Of a DNA stretch of 64,000 nucleotides, positions 1 to 9,403 are shown piece after piece. The notes under the pieces were generated by a model. That model did no database searches. It saw only the letters and a list, made by a program, of their open reading frames with translations, and was not told where the DNA came from. A program made the position numbers and the translations under genes. Location: assembly GCA_965249785.1 (NCBI GenBank), contig CBDFMU010000023.1:1-64000 (forward strand), in the 5' to 3' direction. Position 1 is the stretch's first letter. The number at the start of each line of letters is the position of its first letter. This DNA is from M3007 sp965249785 (GTDB lineage Bacteria > Bacteroidota > Bacteroidia > Chitinophagales > Saprospiraceae).

Positions 1-2
1 CA

Positions 3-296
3 AGTTTTAAAGCAACCCGGTTTGATACTTTTTCAGACTATGCGATAATAAAACTAAACCCAAAGACAGAAATCGAAAAAAATTTTATAGAAGATACAAT
101 TGACATCAATTTTGTTCGCAGATTTAAGCATTTAAATTGTTATTATTTAATGTCTAAGGATAGTTTTGTCCGTATGGATTTCTACTTTAAAAAGGATAGA
201 CACACCCTTTATAAGGGTTTTCCAAGTAAGAGCATTTATTTGCCATTTGATACCTCAAAATCAATAAAAATAGAAAAGGGCTGGGCATATTTTTAG
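3..296 (+). CDS. Hypothetical protein, 3' end only
   Basis: The reading frame is open from the left edge of the window to a TAG at 294-296, giving about 97 C-terminal residues rich in Phe, Tyr, Lys and Asp (it ends KGWAYF). The start lies outside the window. I recognise no family. Base composition is clearly more AT-rich than in the cutC and porP genes that follow, as also seen in the lipoprotein at 9404. It converges with cutC, with only 11 bases between the stop codons. The long uninterrupted frame and Bacteroidota-like composition make it a probable real gene, but no function can be given. Confidence 0.6.
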   Translation, partial: SFKATRFDTFSDYAIIKLNPKTEIEKNFIEDTIDINFVRRFKHLNCYYLMSKDSFVRMDFYFKKDRHTLYKGFPSKSIYLPFDTSKSIKIEKGWAYF

Positions 297-307
297 GTTA
301 GTATAGA

Positions 308-1018
308 TTACTGCCTACATTTTTCCATCACCTCCCGAATCCTTTCCTCATCACTCTCCCACCACCAGTTTTCCAAACCCGGCAACCCACCCTCCATTTC
401 CAGAGCCACCTTCTTTTTAGCCGTAAAATGCACCTCCGTAGCGCCACTCACTTCGATAATCTCGTGAATATTGGCCGCTGAAATACCCGACCCCGGCATC
501 ACTACCACGCGACCGGCGGAGTAGTCCACCAGCTTTTGTAGCAGAAAACGTCCCGCATACGCCGTTTCCGCCTGCCCGGAACTCAGTACTCGGCGAATGC
601 CCAGATCAGCCAACTGCTCCAGGGCCAAAAACGGATCAGGCGTAGAATCAAAAGCACGATGACATGTCACATCCAGCGGACCAGCAGCTTCACGCAATGC
701 CCGCAACTGCGGCAAATGCAACTGCCCGTCCCGATGCAACGCCCCAATCACCACCCCTTTCGCACCTGCTTCACGACAGGCACCAACATCATCGAGCATG
801 ATGCCCAATTCAGCCTCGGTATAGCAGAAATTGCCTTCCCGTGGACGGATAAGCACATAAACGGGAATGCCCACTTGTACCGCCGTGCGCACCAGCCCGA
901 GAGAAGGCGTTACGCCACCCACATCCAGCGCAGCACATAACTCGACGCGGTGCGCTCCAGCACGTTGGGCGGCCATGACTGAGTTTAGGTTAGTGACACA
1001 AATTTCAAAAATAGACAT
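308..1018 (-). CDS. cutC: CutC family protein (copper homeostasis)
   Basis: The 236-residue protein has the conserved CutC layout. It begins FEICVTNLNSV..AQRAGAHRVELC, then GGVTPSLG, VLIRPR.GNFCYTEAE, GVVIGAL..DG, TCHRAFD and PGSGI near the C-terminus. CutC is a TIM-barrel protein historically linked to copper tolerance; the enzymatic activity is not established. Length matches the family (about 240). The start is an ATG with no upstream in-frame alternative of interest. It is transcribed alone, converging on the partial gene at the left edge and diverging from the porP-like gene. The fold assignment is firm; the copper role is inherited from the family name. Confidence 0.93.
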   Translation of the reverse strand: MSIFEICVTNLNSVMAAQRAGAHRVELCAALDVGGVTPSLGLVRTAVQVGIPVYVLIRPREGNFCYTEAELGIMLDDVGACREAGAKGVVIGALHRDGQLHLPQLRALREAAGPLDVTCHRAFDSTPDPFLALEQLADLGIRRVLSSGQAETAYAGRFLLQKLVDYSAGRVVVMPGSGISAANIHEIIEVSGATEVHFTAKKKVALEMEGGLPGLENWWWESDEERIREVMEKCRQ

Positions 1019-1209
1019 TGGAGGTTAGAGTATTTGATATTCGATCTTGAGTGCTCTGGCTATCAATAATATAGGGTTGTTTTGCAATAGAAATACCATC
1101 TGCAAAGAATTGGTCAAGTCTTTACATCTGGCAGTCCAGCGTCCAAAAATCCAATGTCCGATCATCCAAATATTTCTATCTTCGGGCATTGAACAAAAAC
1201 ACTACCCAA

Positions 1210-2214
1210 ATGCTCCCCCGTTTACTGATTTTAGCAGCCTTTTTATCGGCGTTCGCACCGCTGCAGGCGCAGGACCTGCATTTTTCGCAATTTTATCACC
1301 TTCCGCTGCAATCTAATCCGGCAGCAACAGGCATTTTTAAAGGCGACTGGCGCGTAGCAGGCATCTACCGCAGCCAATGGGCCAGCGTGCCAGTGAATTA
1401 CCGCACGTTTGCTGTGGCTTTCGATACCAAAGTAGTCCGGCGCGGCAGCTACTCCATAAATGGCGGGCTGCTGCTGGCCCGTGACCAGGCAGGCGATGCG
1501 GGCCTTAGCTGGACGCAGGCGGGCCTGACCGGAAGCGTTGCGCGAGCGTTGAACGAAGATCAGGCGTTGGTGGTGGGTGCAAGCCTGGCTTTTGTGCAAC
1601 GGGCGTTCGATATTGGAAAATTGAGCTTCAAAAATCAATGGACAGGTGATATTTACGATTCCGCTTTATCTACCGGAGAGAATCCGGGGTCTTCCTCTGG
1701 CTTCGTGCCTACCTTTTCGGCGGGCATACTCTGGCACTACGGTCCCGCCGATACCCGCACTTATGTGGATGCTGGGCTGGGCATGGCGCATATTAATCGC
1801 CCAGTAATAAGCTTCCACGACGATGCCCAGGCCAAACTTCCCATGCGTTTCAATGTGCTGCTAAATGGTGCCTGGCAGCTCAGTGATTATTTCGATCTCG
1901 TTGGCTTTGCTTCCGCCCAGCAGCTCGCGACCAGCCATGAAATAGTCGCCGGAGCCGGACTTCGCCGAATGCTCATTTCCGGGCCAGTCAATGCGACCGC
2001 CATACAATTCAGCCTGGCCCTTCGCCTGGCCGATGCGATCATCCCGGCCATTCAGCTGGAACGCAACGGCTGGACGGTGGGGCTAAGTTATGACTTTAAT
2101 ATGTCGGGTTTCCGAACGGTGACGCAACATCAGGGCGGCATCGAAATCGCTGCCGTGTATCGCCATTTGTCGGTGCCGCCGATCAAAGTGCTCAAATCTT
2201 GCCCGATTTTTTGA
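1210..2214 (+). CDS. PorP/SprF family type IX secretion membrane protein
   Basis: An outer-membrane protein of about 334 residues. I start it at the ATG at 1210, which opens directly on a signal peptide (LPRLLILAAFLSAFAPLQAQ), rather than at an in-frame TTG seven codons upstream. The mature N-terminus DLHFSQFY..PL.SNPAATGIF and the following YRSQW are the PorP/SprF hallmark. The rest reads as alternating strands of a beta-barrel. PorP/SprF proteins help tether T9SS components or surface-exported substrates. The next gene on the same strand encodes a TPR/propeller/OmpA-like protein, a pairing that is common in Bacteroidota. Several paralogues are usual per genome, so this may be an accessory rather than a core copy. 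Confidence 0.92.
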   Translation: MLPRLLILAAFLSAFAPLQAQDLHFSQFYHLPLQSNPAATGIFKGDWRVAGIYRSQWASVPVNYRTFAVAFDTKVVRRGSYSINGGLLLARDQAGDAGLSWTQAGLTGSVARALNEDQALVVGASLAFVQRAFDIGKLSFKNQWTGDIYDSALSTGENPGSSSGFVPTFSAGILWHYGPADTRTYVDAGLGMAHINRPVISFHDDAQAKLPMRFNVLLNGAWQLSDYFDLVGFASAQQLATSHEIVAGAGLRRMLISGPVNATAIQFSLALRLADAIIPAIQLERNGWTVGLSYDFNMSGFRTVTQHQGGIEIAAVYRHLSVPPIKVLKSCPIF

Positions 2215-2493
2215 TTTCCATGTTCACATTTTTCTTTTTTCTCACATAGAGCATCGACACACGCAAAAAAAATTACAATTGCCAGTTCTGTCGAATTACA
2301 GACTTGCAAAAGGAAACGGTCTCTTTTTCGACTAAAAGGTAGTTTTTTGTAATTTTCGACAACTTTTCCAAAATATTTAGTGCTACAAGGCATATTTTTT
2401 CAACATTGGTGCCAAAATTGTAAACTGAAAGAAAGGTTGTTTGCGTTTCATGGGTTCTGAAAAACCTAATCTGAAAACCTGCAACCGGTGGCT

Positions 2494-4545
2494 ATGCTAA
2501 TCAAACCTTACATCACTCTACTTTTCCTGCTCTCCCTTTCCGTCGTCTCGGCGCAGAATCTCCGCTCGTACGAACGCGCTGGCGACAATGCTTTTGAACA
2601 AAAAGATTATGCGGCAGCCGTGCAGCACTACAGCGTCGTGCTGGAGCGCGAAGACGCTAACCTCAATGTCTGGTGGAAATACGGAGAGAGCGCCCGGCTG
2701 TACTCGGCTTATCCCGAGGCTGAAAAAGCCTACAGCAAAATCAGTGATTCTCCCAAGGCCCATGATGAATTTCCGATGGTGGACTACCGCCTCGGAGAAG
2801 TAAAAAGGAGCCTGGGCGATTATGAATCTGCGGCAGGCTATTTTGAAAGATTCCTGCACCAGCCGCCACAAAACGTCGGTAATCTGGCAAAAAAAGTCCA
2901 GCAGGAACTGGAAGACTGCCGCTATGCCCAAGCGATGGCTCCCTCCTCCGGGACGGTGACTATCAAGCATTTAGGCAAAGAAATCAACAGTCCGTACAGC
3001 GATTTTGCGCCCGTGATGGTGGGTGATACGATGTTTTTTTCGTCCTATCGCTTCGATCAAAAAGGGAGCCGTAATGGCGAAAAAAGCAAACTCACGCGGG
3101 TCATGATTTCGTCGAAAGGGGGCCGCGCCCGTGAACCGGGACGGGGATTTCCTACTGCCGACACGGCCCACGTAGCGCATACGGCATTCTCTCCCGATGG
3201 GCATTATATCTTTTTTACGGTTTGTAAAAACATCAATGCCCACGACATCCGCTGCGAGCTGTGGCTCACCGTGCTGGATCGGCGCAACCGCTGGCTCCCG
3301 CCAGTCAAGCTGCCCGAACCCGTAAATATGCCGGGCTACACCAGCACCCAGCCCTCTATTGGCTACGACAAACATTTTGAGGGGCCGGTACTGTGGTTCG
3401 CTAGCGACCGACCCGGTGGACGCGGCAAACTCGACCTGTGGTATATGCCACTGGATACCAATTTCTTTTGCCCCTGCAACCTGCCCTTGCCCGGCAAAAA
3501 GATCATCCATCTGCCCGCTTTCGATGCTCCGGTGAATGCCAGCGACCTGAATACTGCTGAAAACGATGGTACGCCTTTCTTTTATTCCAAAACCCAAAAG
3601 TTGTATTTCAGTTCGGAAGGCTGGCCGGGACTGGGTGGCTACGATATTTTTTCGTCGCAAAAAAAGGATAACGACATGGCCACGCCGGAGAATGCCGGAC
3701 CAGGGCTGAACACCAGCTATAATGACCTGTATTTTTACCTGAAAAATGACGGGCAAAACGGCTTTTTGAGCAGCAATCGCCCCGGCTCTTTCTATTTGGA
3801 TGAGGAAAACAAAGCCTGCTGCAACGACATTTTTTCCTTCCAATTGCCGGAGCCAGTTCAGCCGCCAGTGGCGAAGCAACCCGAAGTGGACCCACTCACT
3901 TCCCTCACGGCCAAAACTTCCCTGGAAACTCCGCCGCCGACCGTAGCACTGACCCCCAAACCGCCCGAACTGGAAGATTTTAAAGGATTGCCGCTTTATT
4001 TCGACAATGATGAACCGGACAAACGCACCCGCCGCATCACTACACAAAAGACCTACGAAGAAACCGCAATAGATTATCTGGAACGCCAACGCGAATATGA
4101 TGATCATTTTGCCGCCGGACTGACTGGCCCCAAACAAGATCAGGCTGAAACTTTAGTGGACGATTTTTTTGAGAATGAAGTCCGGCGAGGTTACGACCGC
4201 CTGGGACAACTTTGTGATGTCCTGCTGACCCACTTACAACAAGGCCAACACCTAGAAGTGATGATTAAAGGCTTTACCAGTCCACGCGCGGAGACGGATT
4301 ATAACCTCAATCTGGGCAAACGCCGGGTCAGTAGTGTGCGCAACCAATTCGCCGCCTATGCTGACGGCGCGCTACGGCCCTACCTGCATTCCGGCCAGTT
4401 GAAAGTTACCCAAACCAGCTTTGGAGAGACCACCGCCCGCCACGATATCAGCGATAATCTGACCGATGAGCGCAACTCTGTGTACCATCCAGATGCTGCC
4501 CGCGAGCGTCGTGTAGAGATTGTAGAAATCCGTAGAAAAAACTGA
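2494..4545 (+). CDS. PorE-like TPR / PD40 propeller / OmpA-like protein
   Basis: A 683-residue exported protein starting at ATG 2494 (the GTG two codons upstream is less likely), with signal peptide LIKPYITLLFLLSLSVVSA. Residues about 20-140 form TPR-like helices (GDNAFEQKDYAAAVQHY). Residues about 150-460 hold PD40/WD40-like propeller blades, with motifs such as FSPDGHYIFFT, WFASDRPGG..DLWYMPL and LYFSSEGWPGLGGYDIF. The C-terminal third has an OmpA-like segment (IKGFTSPRAETDYNLNLGKRRVSSV..F and a final RERRVEI). This matches the PorE architecture, a peptidoglycan-binding T9SS anchor. It lies 279 bp downstream of the porP-like gene on the same strand, so the two probably act together in the envelope. 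Confidence 0.85.
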   Translation: MLIKPYITLLFLLSLSVVSAQNLRSYERAGDNAFEQKDYAAAVQHYSVVLEREDANLNVWWKYGESARLYSAYPEAEKAYSKISDSPKAHDEFPMVDYRLGEVKRSLGDYESAAGYFERFLHQPPQNVGNLAKKVQQELEDCRYAQAMAPSSGTVTIKHLGKEINSPYSDFAPVMVGDTMFFSSYRFDQKGSRNGEKSKLTRVMISSKGGRAREPGRGFPTADTAHVAHTAFSPDGHYIFFTVCKNINAHDIRCELWLTVLDRRNRWLPPVKLPEPVNMPGYTSTQPSIGYDKHFEGPVLWFASDRPGGRGKLDLWYMPLDTNFFCPCNLPLPGKKIIHLPAFDAPVNASDLNTAENDGTPFFYSKTQKLYFSSEGWPGLGGYDIFSSQKKDNDMATPENAGPGLNTSYNDLYFYLKNDGQNGFLSSNRPGSFYLDEENKACCNDIFSFQLPEPVQPPVAKQPEVDPLTSLTAKTSLETPPPTVALTPKPPELEDFKGLPLYFDNDEPDKRTRRITTQKTYEETAIDYLERQREYDDHFAAGLTGPKQDQAETLVDDFFENEVRRGYDRLGQLCDVLLTHLQQGQHLEVMIKGFTSPRAETDYNLNLGKRRVSSVRNQFAAYADGALRPYLHSGQLKVTQTSFGETTARHDISDNLTDERNSVYHPDAARERRVEIVEIRRKN

Positions 4546-4555
4546 TTAAAAAAAT

Positions 4556-4588
4556 TTTGCTGTTTCAAACCTCATTCTTTTAAATTTG
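4556..4588 (+). promoter_or_regulatory. Candidate Bacteroidota promoter (TTTG / TAAATTTG)
   Basis: TTTG at 4556-4559 is followed after 21 bases by TAAATTTG at 4581-4588. This fits the Bacteroidota -33 TTTG and -7 TAnnTTTG consensus with slightly long spacing. It sits about 90 bp upstream of the acidic protein gene at 4675. Confidence 0.4.
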
Positions 4589-4674
4589 CCGCTAACGAAG
4601 CATAGTGCTCTGGCAACAGACTACCCATGTCACGGTTGGCGCGCTGATTATTAAAACCAAATTATACCTGCACT

Positions 4675-5079
4675 TTGTCTAAAAAACGCATTGTCAAAGA
4701 CTATGATGCCCTCCCAGAGGACATCATCCGATTAATAAAAATGAAATACCACAGTGGGTATGCCGATTATCTAGTGACGTATTCCAATAAAGAAGGCAAA
4801 AAAGTATCCGCTTTGCCTTTCGAAACGGACGATGCGCACTATCTCATCCGCATGACCATACTGGAGGCTAAAAGGCTCGTAAAAGAGGATGAAGACTACG
4901 ACGACGATGGCCAGTTGCGGGAGAATTTCGCCGACGTGGAGGTAGATGACGAATTTGACGGCAACGGCGAAGATGATGACGATATATCCGAAGGCTTGTC
5001 TGACGAAGATGATCACATCATTGTGACCCGCCGCCGCGATGAAGACGGGGAAGATATTCCCGACGACACGGAATATTGA
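4675..5079 (+). CDS. Acidic hypothetical protein with Asp/Glu-rich tail
   Basis: A 134-residue protein. The N-terminal half is ordered-looking (KRIVKDYDALPEDIIRLIK, KKVSALPFETDDAHYLIRM). From about residue 70 the chain is dominated by Asp and Glu (EDEDYDDDGQ, GNGEDDDDISE). No signal peptide or membrane segment is visible, so it is likely cytosolic. The start must be the TTG at 4675: an in-frame stop lies about 30 bases upstream with no ATG between. I do not recognise a named family, but the N-terminal motif resembles small conserved Bacteroidota proteins of unknown role. Acidic tails of this type often mimic nucleic acid or bind basic proteins, which is only a suggestion here. Confidence 0.75.
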   Translation: MSKKRIVKDYDALPEDIIRLIKMKYHSGYADYLVTYSNKEGKKVSALPFETDDAHYLIRMTILEAKRLVKEDEDYDDDGQLRENFADVEVDDEFDGNGEDDDDISEGLSDEDDHIIVTRRRDEDGEDIPDDTEY

Positions 5080-5429
5080 TTTTAAAAAGCAAAAGGCTAG
5101 AGAGCAATCAGCAGTATATGTCTGCCATGATGGATCGTTGCCTTTTGCAACTTAGTCCCTTCCTACTCCCCATGAAGGGAAAGGGTATATGGAGCGGGAG
5201 CAAAAACCTATAGTCTTTTCTTTGCCTTTTTGCCCTTTGCTTGTTGCCTATTGCCAATTTCCTATTGCTTTTTTTCAAAAAAGAACCCGCTGTGCTTTGC
5301 ACCGGGTTCTTTTTTTTTGCCAACGATGCGGCAGTTCCATTTTTTTAACACCTTTGCCAATCGGAAATATTATTTCCTGTAAAAAATGATTCACGAACTT
5401 ATCTTCTATCCATTCTAATCTGAACCGAC
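5080..5429. other. Gene-free stretch with repeat-like text and a terminator
   Basis: This 350-bp gap holds a tract of TTTGCC/TTGCCTATTGCC-type words at about 5217-5272. Similar text occurs at 13.6, 27.3-27.4, 60.5 and 62.3 kb, suggesting a degenerate dispersed repeat. The terminator at 5283-5318 follows. I see no coding frame with Bacteroidota-like composition. Confidence 0.5.
5283..5318 (+). terminator. Rho-independent terminator
   Basis: A GAACCCG...CGGGTTC stem (5283-5289 with 5303-5309) is followed by a run of about nine T. A-rich sequence on the other side could also allow minus-strand use. It probably ends the transcript of the acidic protein gene and insulates the sugar transporter gene. 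Confidence 0.75.
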
Positions 5430-6837
5430 ATGAGTGTGGCTACAAACATTGTAACCAGCAATAATAATTTCCAAAAACCGCTGCTCAAAACCCGCGAAAT
5501 CTGGAACATGAGTGTTGGTTTCCTGGGTATTCAAGCGGGATTTGCCTTTGCAAAACAGCAACGCCAGCGGCATTTTGCAACGTTTTGGGGCCAACGTAGA
5601 TGAACTACCCAATTTCTGGCTGGTAGCTCCCATTATTGGGATGATCGTGCAGCCCATCATTGGCTATTATTCCGACCGTACCTGGGGTCGCTTTGGCCGA
5701 CGGAAGCCATTTTTTCTGGCCGGGGCCTTGGCCGCCTGCATCGGTATGATCCTGATGCCCAATGCTGGGCTGCTGGCCGTGGCTTTGCCCGCTGTACTGA
5801 TGGGCGCAGGGATGCTGATGATTATGGATGCTTCGTTCAATGTGGCAATGGAGCCGTTCCGGGCCCTGGTGGCCGATAAGCTGCCTGCGCAACAACGTAC
5901 CCTGGGATTTTCTGTACAGACCGCTTTGATCGGTTTTGGAGCGGTGCTTGGCTCGTGGCTACCGTGGGTTTTAGCCAAACAGTTCGGTATTGCCGATACA
6001 GCGGCCAAGGGCCTGGTGCCGGAAAACGTCAAACTGGCCTTTTATATCGGCGCGGGTATTTTCTTGGTCGCCATTTTATGGACAGTACTGACCACTAAAG
6101 AATACCCGCCAGACCGGCATTCACGCTTCATGGGCGAGCCAGTATTGCCCGTGGAAAAAGATGGTTTAGGTTTGATTTTCAAGGACTTGGCCGCTATGCC
6201 AAAAACCATGCGCCAATTGGGAGCAGTACAGTTTTTCTCCTGGTTTGGTCTGTTTTCCATGTGGGTATTTACGACACCGGCCATCGCGAATCACGTGTAC
6301 GGCTGCGCTATAGACGATACCACGTCGCAGCAATACAGCGATGCACAAAACTGGACCGGCATTATTTTCGGGGTGTATAATGCTGTGTCTATGGTATTTG
6401 CCCTGCTGATGCCGACCATCGCCAATCGCCTGGGCCGTAAGCGGACTCACACTATCGCCCTCATTTGTGGCGGGCTGGGATTGATTTCCATCTATTTTGT
6501 CACCTCGCCCACTTTTCTGCTCTTTTCGATGGTCGGGGTTGGGATCGCCTGGGCCAGCATTTTGGCTATGCCTTATGCCATGTTGGCGGGGGCTTTACCA
6601 GCGCATAAAATGGGGGTTTATATGGGTATTTTCAATTTCTTCATTACTATTCCACAGATCGTCAGCGGAGTGATCAATCGGCCGATTGTGAAATATCTGT
6701 TTGGCAACCATGCCATTTACGCTATTGTGATGGCCGGTGTCTTCCTGCTGCTGGCGGCGGCTTCGGTGCGTTTTGTGGAAGATAAAGACGACCTGGTAAC
6801 AGTACCAGCGGTGGCCAACCTGAATGCACCGCTGTAA
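5430..6837 (+). CDS. MFS sugar transporter, SLC45/maltose type (one-base frameshift)
   Basis: A 12-TM major facilitator of the glycoside/sucrose-maltose branch. The start ATG at 5430 gives a normal N-terminus (KTREIWNMSVGFLGIQAGFA). The frame then breaks at the T run 5547-5549. Removing one T yields GFALQNSNASGILQRFGANVDE, which continues smoothly into PIIGYYSDRTWGRFGRRKP, the family signature. The corrected length is 468 residues, normal for the family. No slippery heptamer argues for programmed shifting, so an extra base in the consensus is the simplest explanation. Its place just upstream of a GH13 amylase-family lipoprotein suggests import of maltose or maltodextrin. Confidence 0.88.
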
Positions 6838-7034
6838 ATAAAGGGCAAATTGTAGGAAGCAAACAGTATGGGAGGCCATCCCAAATTTTAGCGAAAAGCA
6901 ATTTGGCATACCTGGTGGCATACTTTTTTGATGAAGTGGTATCGGATTGTTGATCAGTAACTGGGTTGAATAGTAGGCGGTTAAAACCGCTGATGTCATT
7001 ATCTGATTTGATTTTTCACCTAAATCTTTATAAA

Positions 7035-7292
7035 ATGGATACCAACTCGTTAATTTTTACCCTTATCATCGGCGCCGTCTGCGGCTGGCTGGCCGGTGTC
7101 ATTCGTCAAGGCTACGGCTTTGGATTACTTGGCAACATCGTCGTCGGCATTGTCGGCGCATTTGTTGGCGGCTGGTTGTTTCGGGTGCTGGGCATCGGAA
7201 TCGCTGGTGGTTTGGGTGGTACGATCATTACGGCCGTCATCGGAGCACTGGTGTTACTTTTCCTCATCGGATTAGTGCGGAGAGCGACTTAA
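7035..7292 (+). CDS. GlsB/YeaQ/YmgE family small membrane protein
   Basis: An 85-residue, almost entirely hydrophobic Gly-rich protein with three predicted membrane segments. It has the family pattern GAVCGWLAG, GLLGNIVVGIVGAFVGGWL and GGTIITAVIGALVLL. The start is the ATG at 7035; a longer in-frame extension upstream lacks family similarity. These inner-membrane proteins are often associated with stress responses in enterobacteria; the mechanism is unknown. A strong terminator follows 28 bp after the stop, so it is probably monocistronic. Confidence 0.88.
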   Translation: MDTNSLIFTLIIGAVCGWLAGVIRQGYGFGLLGNIVVGIVGAFVGGWLFRVLGIGIAGGLGGTIITAVIGALVLLFLIGLVRRAT

Positions 7293-7320
7293 TTGTCATT
7301 CCAAATGATTTTTTTGCCTG

Positions 7321-7358
7321 AACTTTCCGGAGGCGTTCTGCCTTCGGAAAGTTTTTTT
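7321..7358 (+). terminator. Rho-independent terminator
   Basis: The arms AACTTTCCG (7321-7329) and CGGAAAGTT (7345-7353) flank a 15-base loop and are followed by a T-run. This is the end of the small membrane protein transcript. Confidence 0.8.
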
Positions 7359-7469
7359 TATGCCCGGACTGAAAGGAACGATGAACGATAAAGTATGAAC
7401 TATAACACGCCCGGGAGTCTCAATAACTAATAACCAATTGACTAATAACTAATTAACCAATCTATAGCG

Positions 7470-9365
7470 ATGCGCCTTTTATCCCTCCTGCTGCTACTAA
7501 ATTTACTGGCCTGCAAAAATTATATTGGCAATCCGCATTCGCGGGTGATGAGTGCCCGCACCGTACCTGCATTGAACAACGCCGATCTGCGCGTAGAGCC
7601 AGCTAACTGGTGGGTAGGTATGCAGCACCACCAGGTAGAAATATTGCTTCATTACCCCGATTTGGCGGCTTATACGCTGACTTTAGGGCCGGTGAAAAAT
7701 GTAAAATTGATCAAAGTAGAAAAAGGCGACAGTCCGAACTACTTGTTTGCAACCCTTGATATTGGCCCTAAAGCATTGCCGCAAGCTGTGCCGCTGATCT
7801 TTACCAAAGGGGCGACTACTTTTACCCACGAGTTTCCACTATTGGCCCGTAACTCTCTATCGAAGGCACAAGGCGTTGGAACCCAGGATGTAGTATATTT
7901 AATTTTTCCTGATCGCTTTGCCAATGGCGATCCCAGCAATGACAACGTGCCGGGGATGCTGCAAGGTCTGGAACGCGATTCGCTGACGGGGCGGCATGGC
8001 GGCGACCTGAAAGGCATCGCCGATCACCTGGATTACTTGACTGATTTAGGCGTATCCGCCATTTGGCTCAACCCGGAGCTCGAAAACGACCAGGCCCAAG
8101 CCTCCTACCACGGCTATGCGGTCACCGATCACTACCGCGTGGATCGGCGTTTTGGCAGCAATGAGCAACTCCGCACCTTAATTATGGATTGTCACCGACG
8201 CGGCATCAAGGTCATCCGCGACGTGGTGCTGAACCACATCGGCGACGGTCACTACTGGATGAAGGATTTGCCGATGCAAGACTGGATTAATCAGTGGCCA
8301 ACTTTCACTCGCACGACCTATCGTGCCCCGACGCTGGTAGACCCTTACGCCTCCAAGGCTGATCTTCGCCAATTTCAGGATGGCTGGTTCGACAAGCGGA
8401 TGCCCGACCTAAATCAGCGTAATCCACACGTAGCCAATTACTTAATTCAACAAGCTATTTGGTGGATAGAATACGCGGGTTTTGATGATTTGCGCATTGA
8501 TACTTACACGTATTCCGATCAAGCGTTTTGCAGCCGCTGGTGCCAGGAGCTTTTGGTAGAATACCCCAAATTGGGGATGTTTGGTGAAGTATGGGAAAAT
8601 GCCGTACCGATTCAAGGCTTTTTCGCCAACGATCAGCCGATGAGCCGGGCGAATTTTGATTCCAATCTGCCCGGCGTAGTGGACTTTCAGCTCTGTTTTG
8701 CCATTCAGGAAGCCCTGACCCGCGAGCAGGGCTGGACGGAAGGCGTGTCCAGGATTTATTATACGCTGGCGCAGGATTACTTTTATAAAGACCCCTTTAG
8801 AAATCTGATTATGCTTGATAATCATGATTTTACAAGGTTTTATACTACTGTCGGCGAGAATTTTGATAAATACAAAAGCGGTATGGCGTTCTTGCTGACG
8901 ATGCGCGGTATTCCGCAAATTTATTACGCCACAGAAATACTCGGCACGGGCAATGCGGCACCGTCGCACGGCAATATTCGGAAGGATTTTCCAGGCGGCT
9001 GGCCGGGCGATCCAGCCAATAAATTCGTCGAAGCAGGACGTACGCCGCAGGAAAACGAGGCCTATAACTACGCTCGCGCTCTTATTCGTTACCATCGAAA
9101 TACTTCGGCTTTGCAACGTGGCAAGTTGATGCAGTTCGTGCCGGAAAATAGCGTGTATACTTACTTTCGCTACGACGATGCCAAGACGGTGATGGTGGTG
9201 CTAAACACGGCGAATCAGGAAAGAACAATCACGACGGAACGTTTCGCCGAGCGGATGCAGGGCTTTAGTGGCGCGCATGATGTGGTGACTGGCGCGAAGG
9301 TGGGCGATTTGTCGAAATTGGTGTTGGGGAAAAATTCGGCGGTGGTGCTGGAGCTGGAGAAGTAG
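7470..9365 (+). CDS. GH13 alpha-amylase family lipoprotein (neopullulanase/cyclomaltodextrinase-like)
   Basis: A 631-residue lipoprotein: the signal peptide ends LLNLLACKN with the lipobox Cys at about residue 15. Residues about 35-125 form the N-terminal beta-sandwich of cyclomaltodextrinases, and the GH13 barrel begins near VVYLIFPDRFANGD. The catalytic triad is visible: nucleophile Asp344 in DDLRIDTYTY, acid/base Glu373 in MFGEVWE, and the third Asp453 in LDNHDF. DVVLNHIG is conserved region I. A small C-terminal beta domain follows. It resembles surface or periplasmic SusA-type enzymes that hydrolyse starch or pullulan fragments. The MFS sugar transporter upstream makes a short alpha-glucan utilisation block likely. 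Confidence 0.93.
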   Translation: MRLLSLLLLLNLLACKNYIGNPHSRVMSARTVPALNNADLRVEPANWWVGMQHHQVEILLHYPDLAAYTLTLGPVKNVKLIKVEKGDSPNYLFATLDIGPKALPQAVPLIFTKGATTFTHEFPLLARNSLSKAQGVGTQDVVYLIFPDRFANGDPSNDNVPGMLQGLERDSLTGRHGGDLKGIADHLDYLTDLGVSAIWLNPELENDQAQASYHGYAVTDHYRVDRRFGSNEQLRTLIMDCHRRGIKVIRDVVLNHIGDGHYWMKDLPMQDWINQWPTFTRTTYRAPTLVDPYASKADLRQFQDGWFDKRMPDLNQRNPHVANYLIQQAIWWIEYAGFDDLRIDTYTYSDQAFCSRWCQELLVEYPKLGMFGEVWENAVPIQGFFANDQPMSRANFDSNLPGVVDFQLCFAIQEALTREQGWTEGVSRIYYTLAQDYFYKDPFRNLIMLDNHDFTRFYTTVGENFDKYKSGMAFLLTMRGIPQIYYATEILGTGNAAPSHGNIRKDFPGGWPGDPANKFVEAGRTPQENEAYNYARALIRYHRNTSALQRGKLMQFVPENSVYTYFRYDDAKTVMVVLNTANQERTITTERFAERMQGFSGAHDVVTGAKVGDLSKLVLGKNSAVVLELEK

Positions 9366-9403
9366 CAATAATTTAAATCCGCTTCATTAAAATCTGGCGG
9401 TCT

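Noticed and set aside
2971..4137. 388-codon open frame on the minus strand opposite the PorE-like gene
   Set aside because: It mirrors a clearly coding frame with known domains; the antisense translation has no signal, domain or Bacteroidota-like composition.
5430..5560. Programmed ribosomal frameshifting in the MFS gene
   Set aside because: No slippery heptamer or downstream pseudoknot is visible, and several unrelated genes show the same one-base insertion style.
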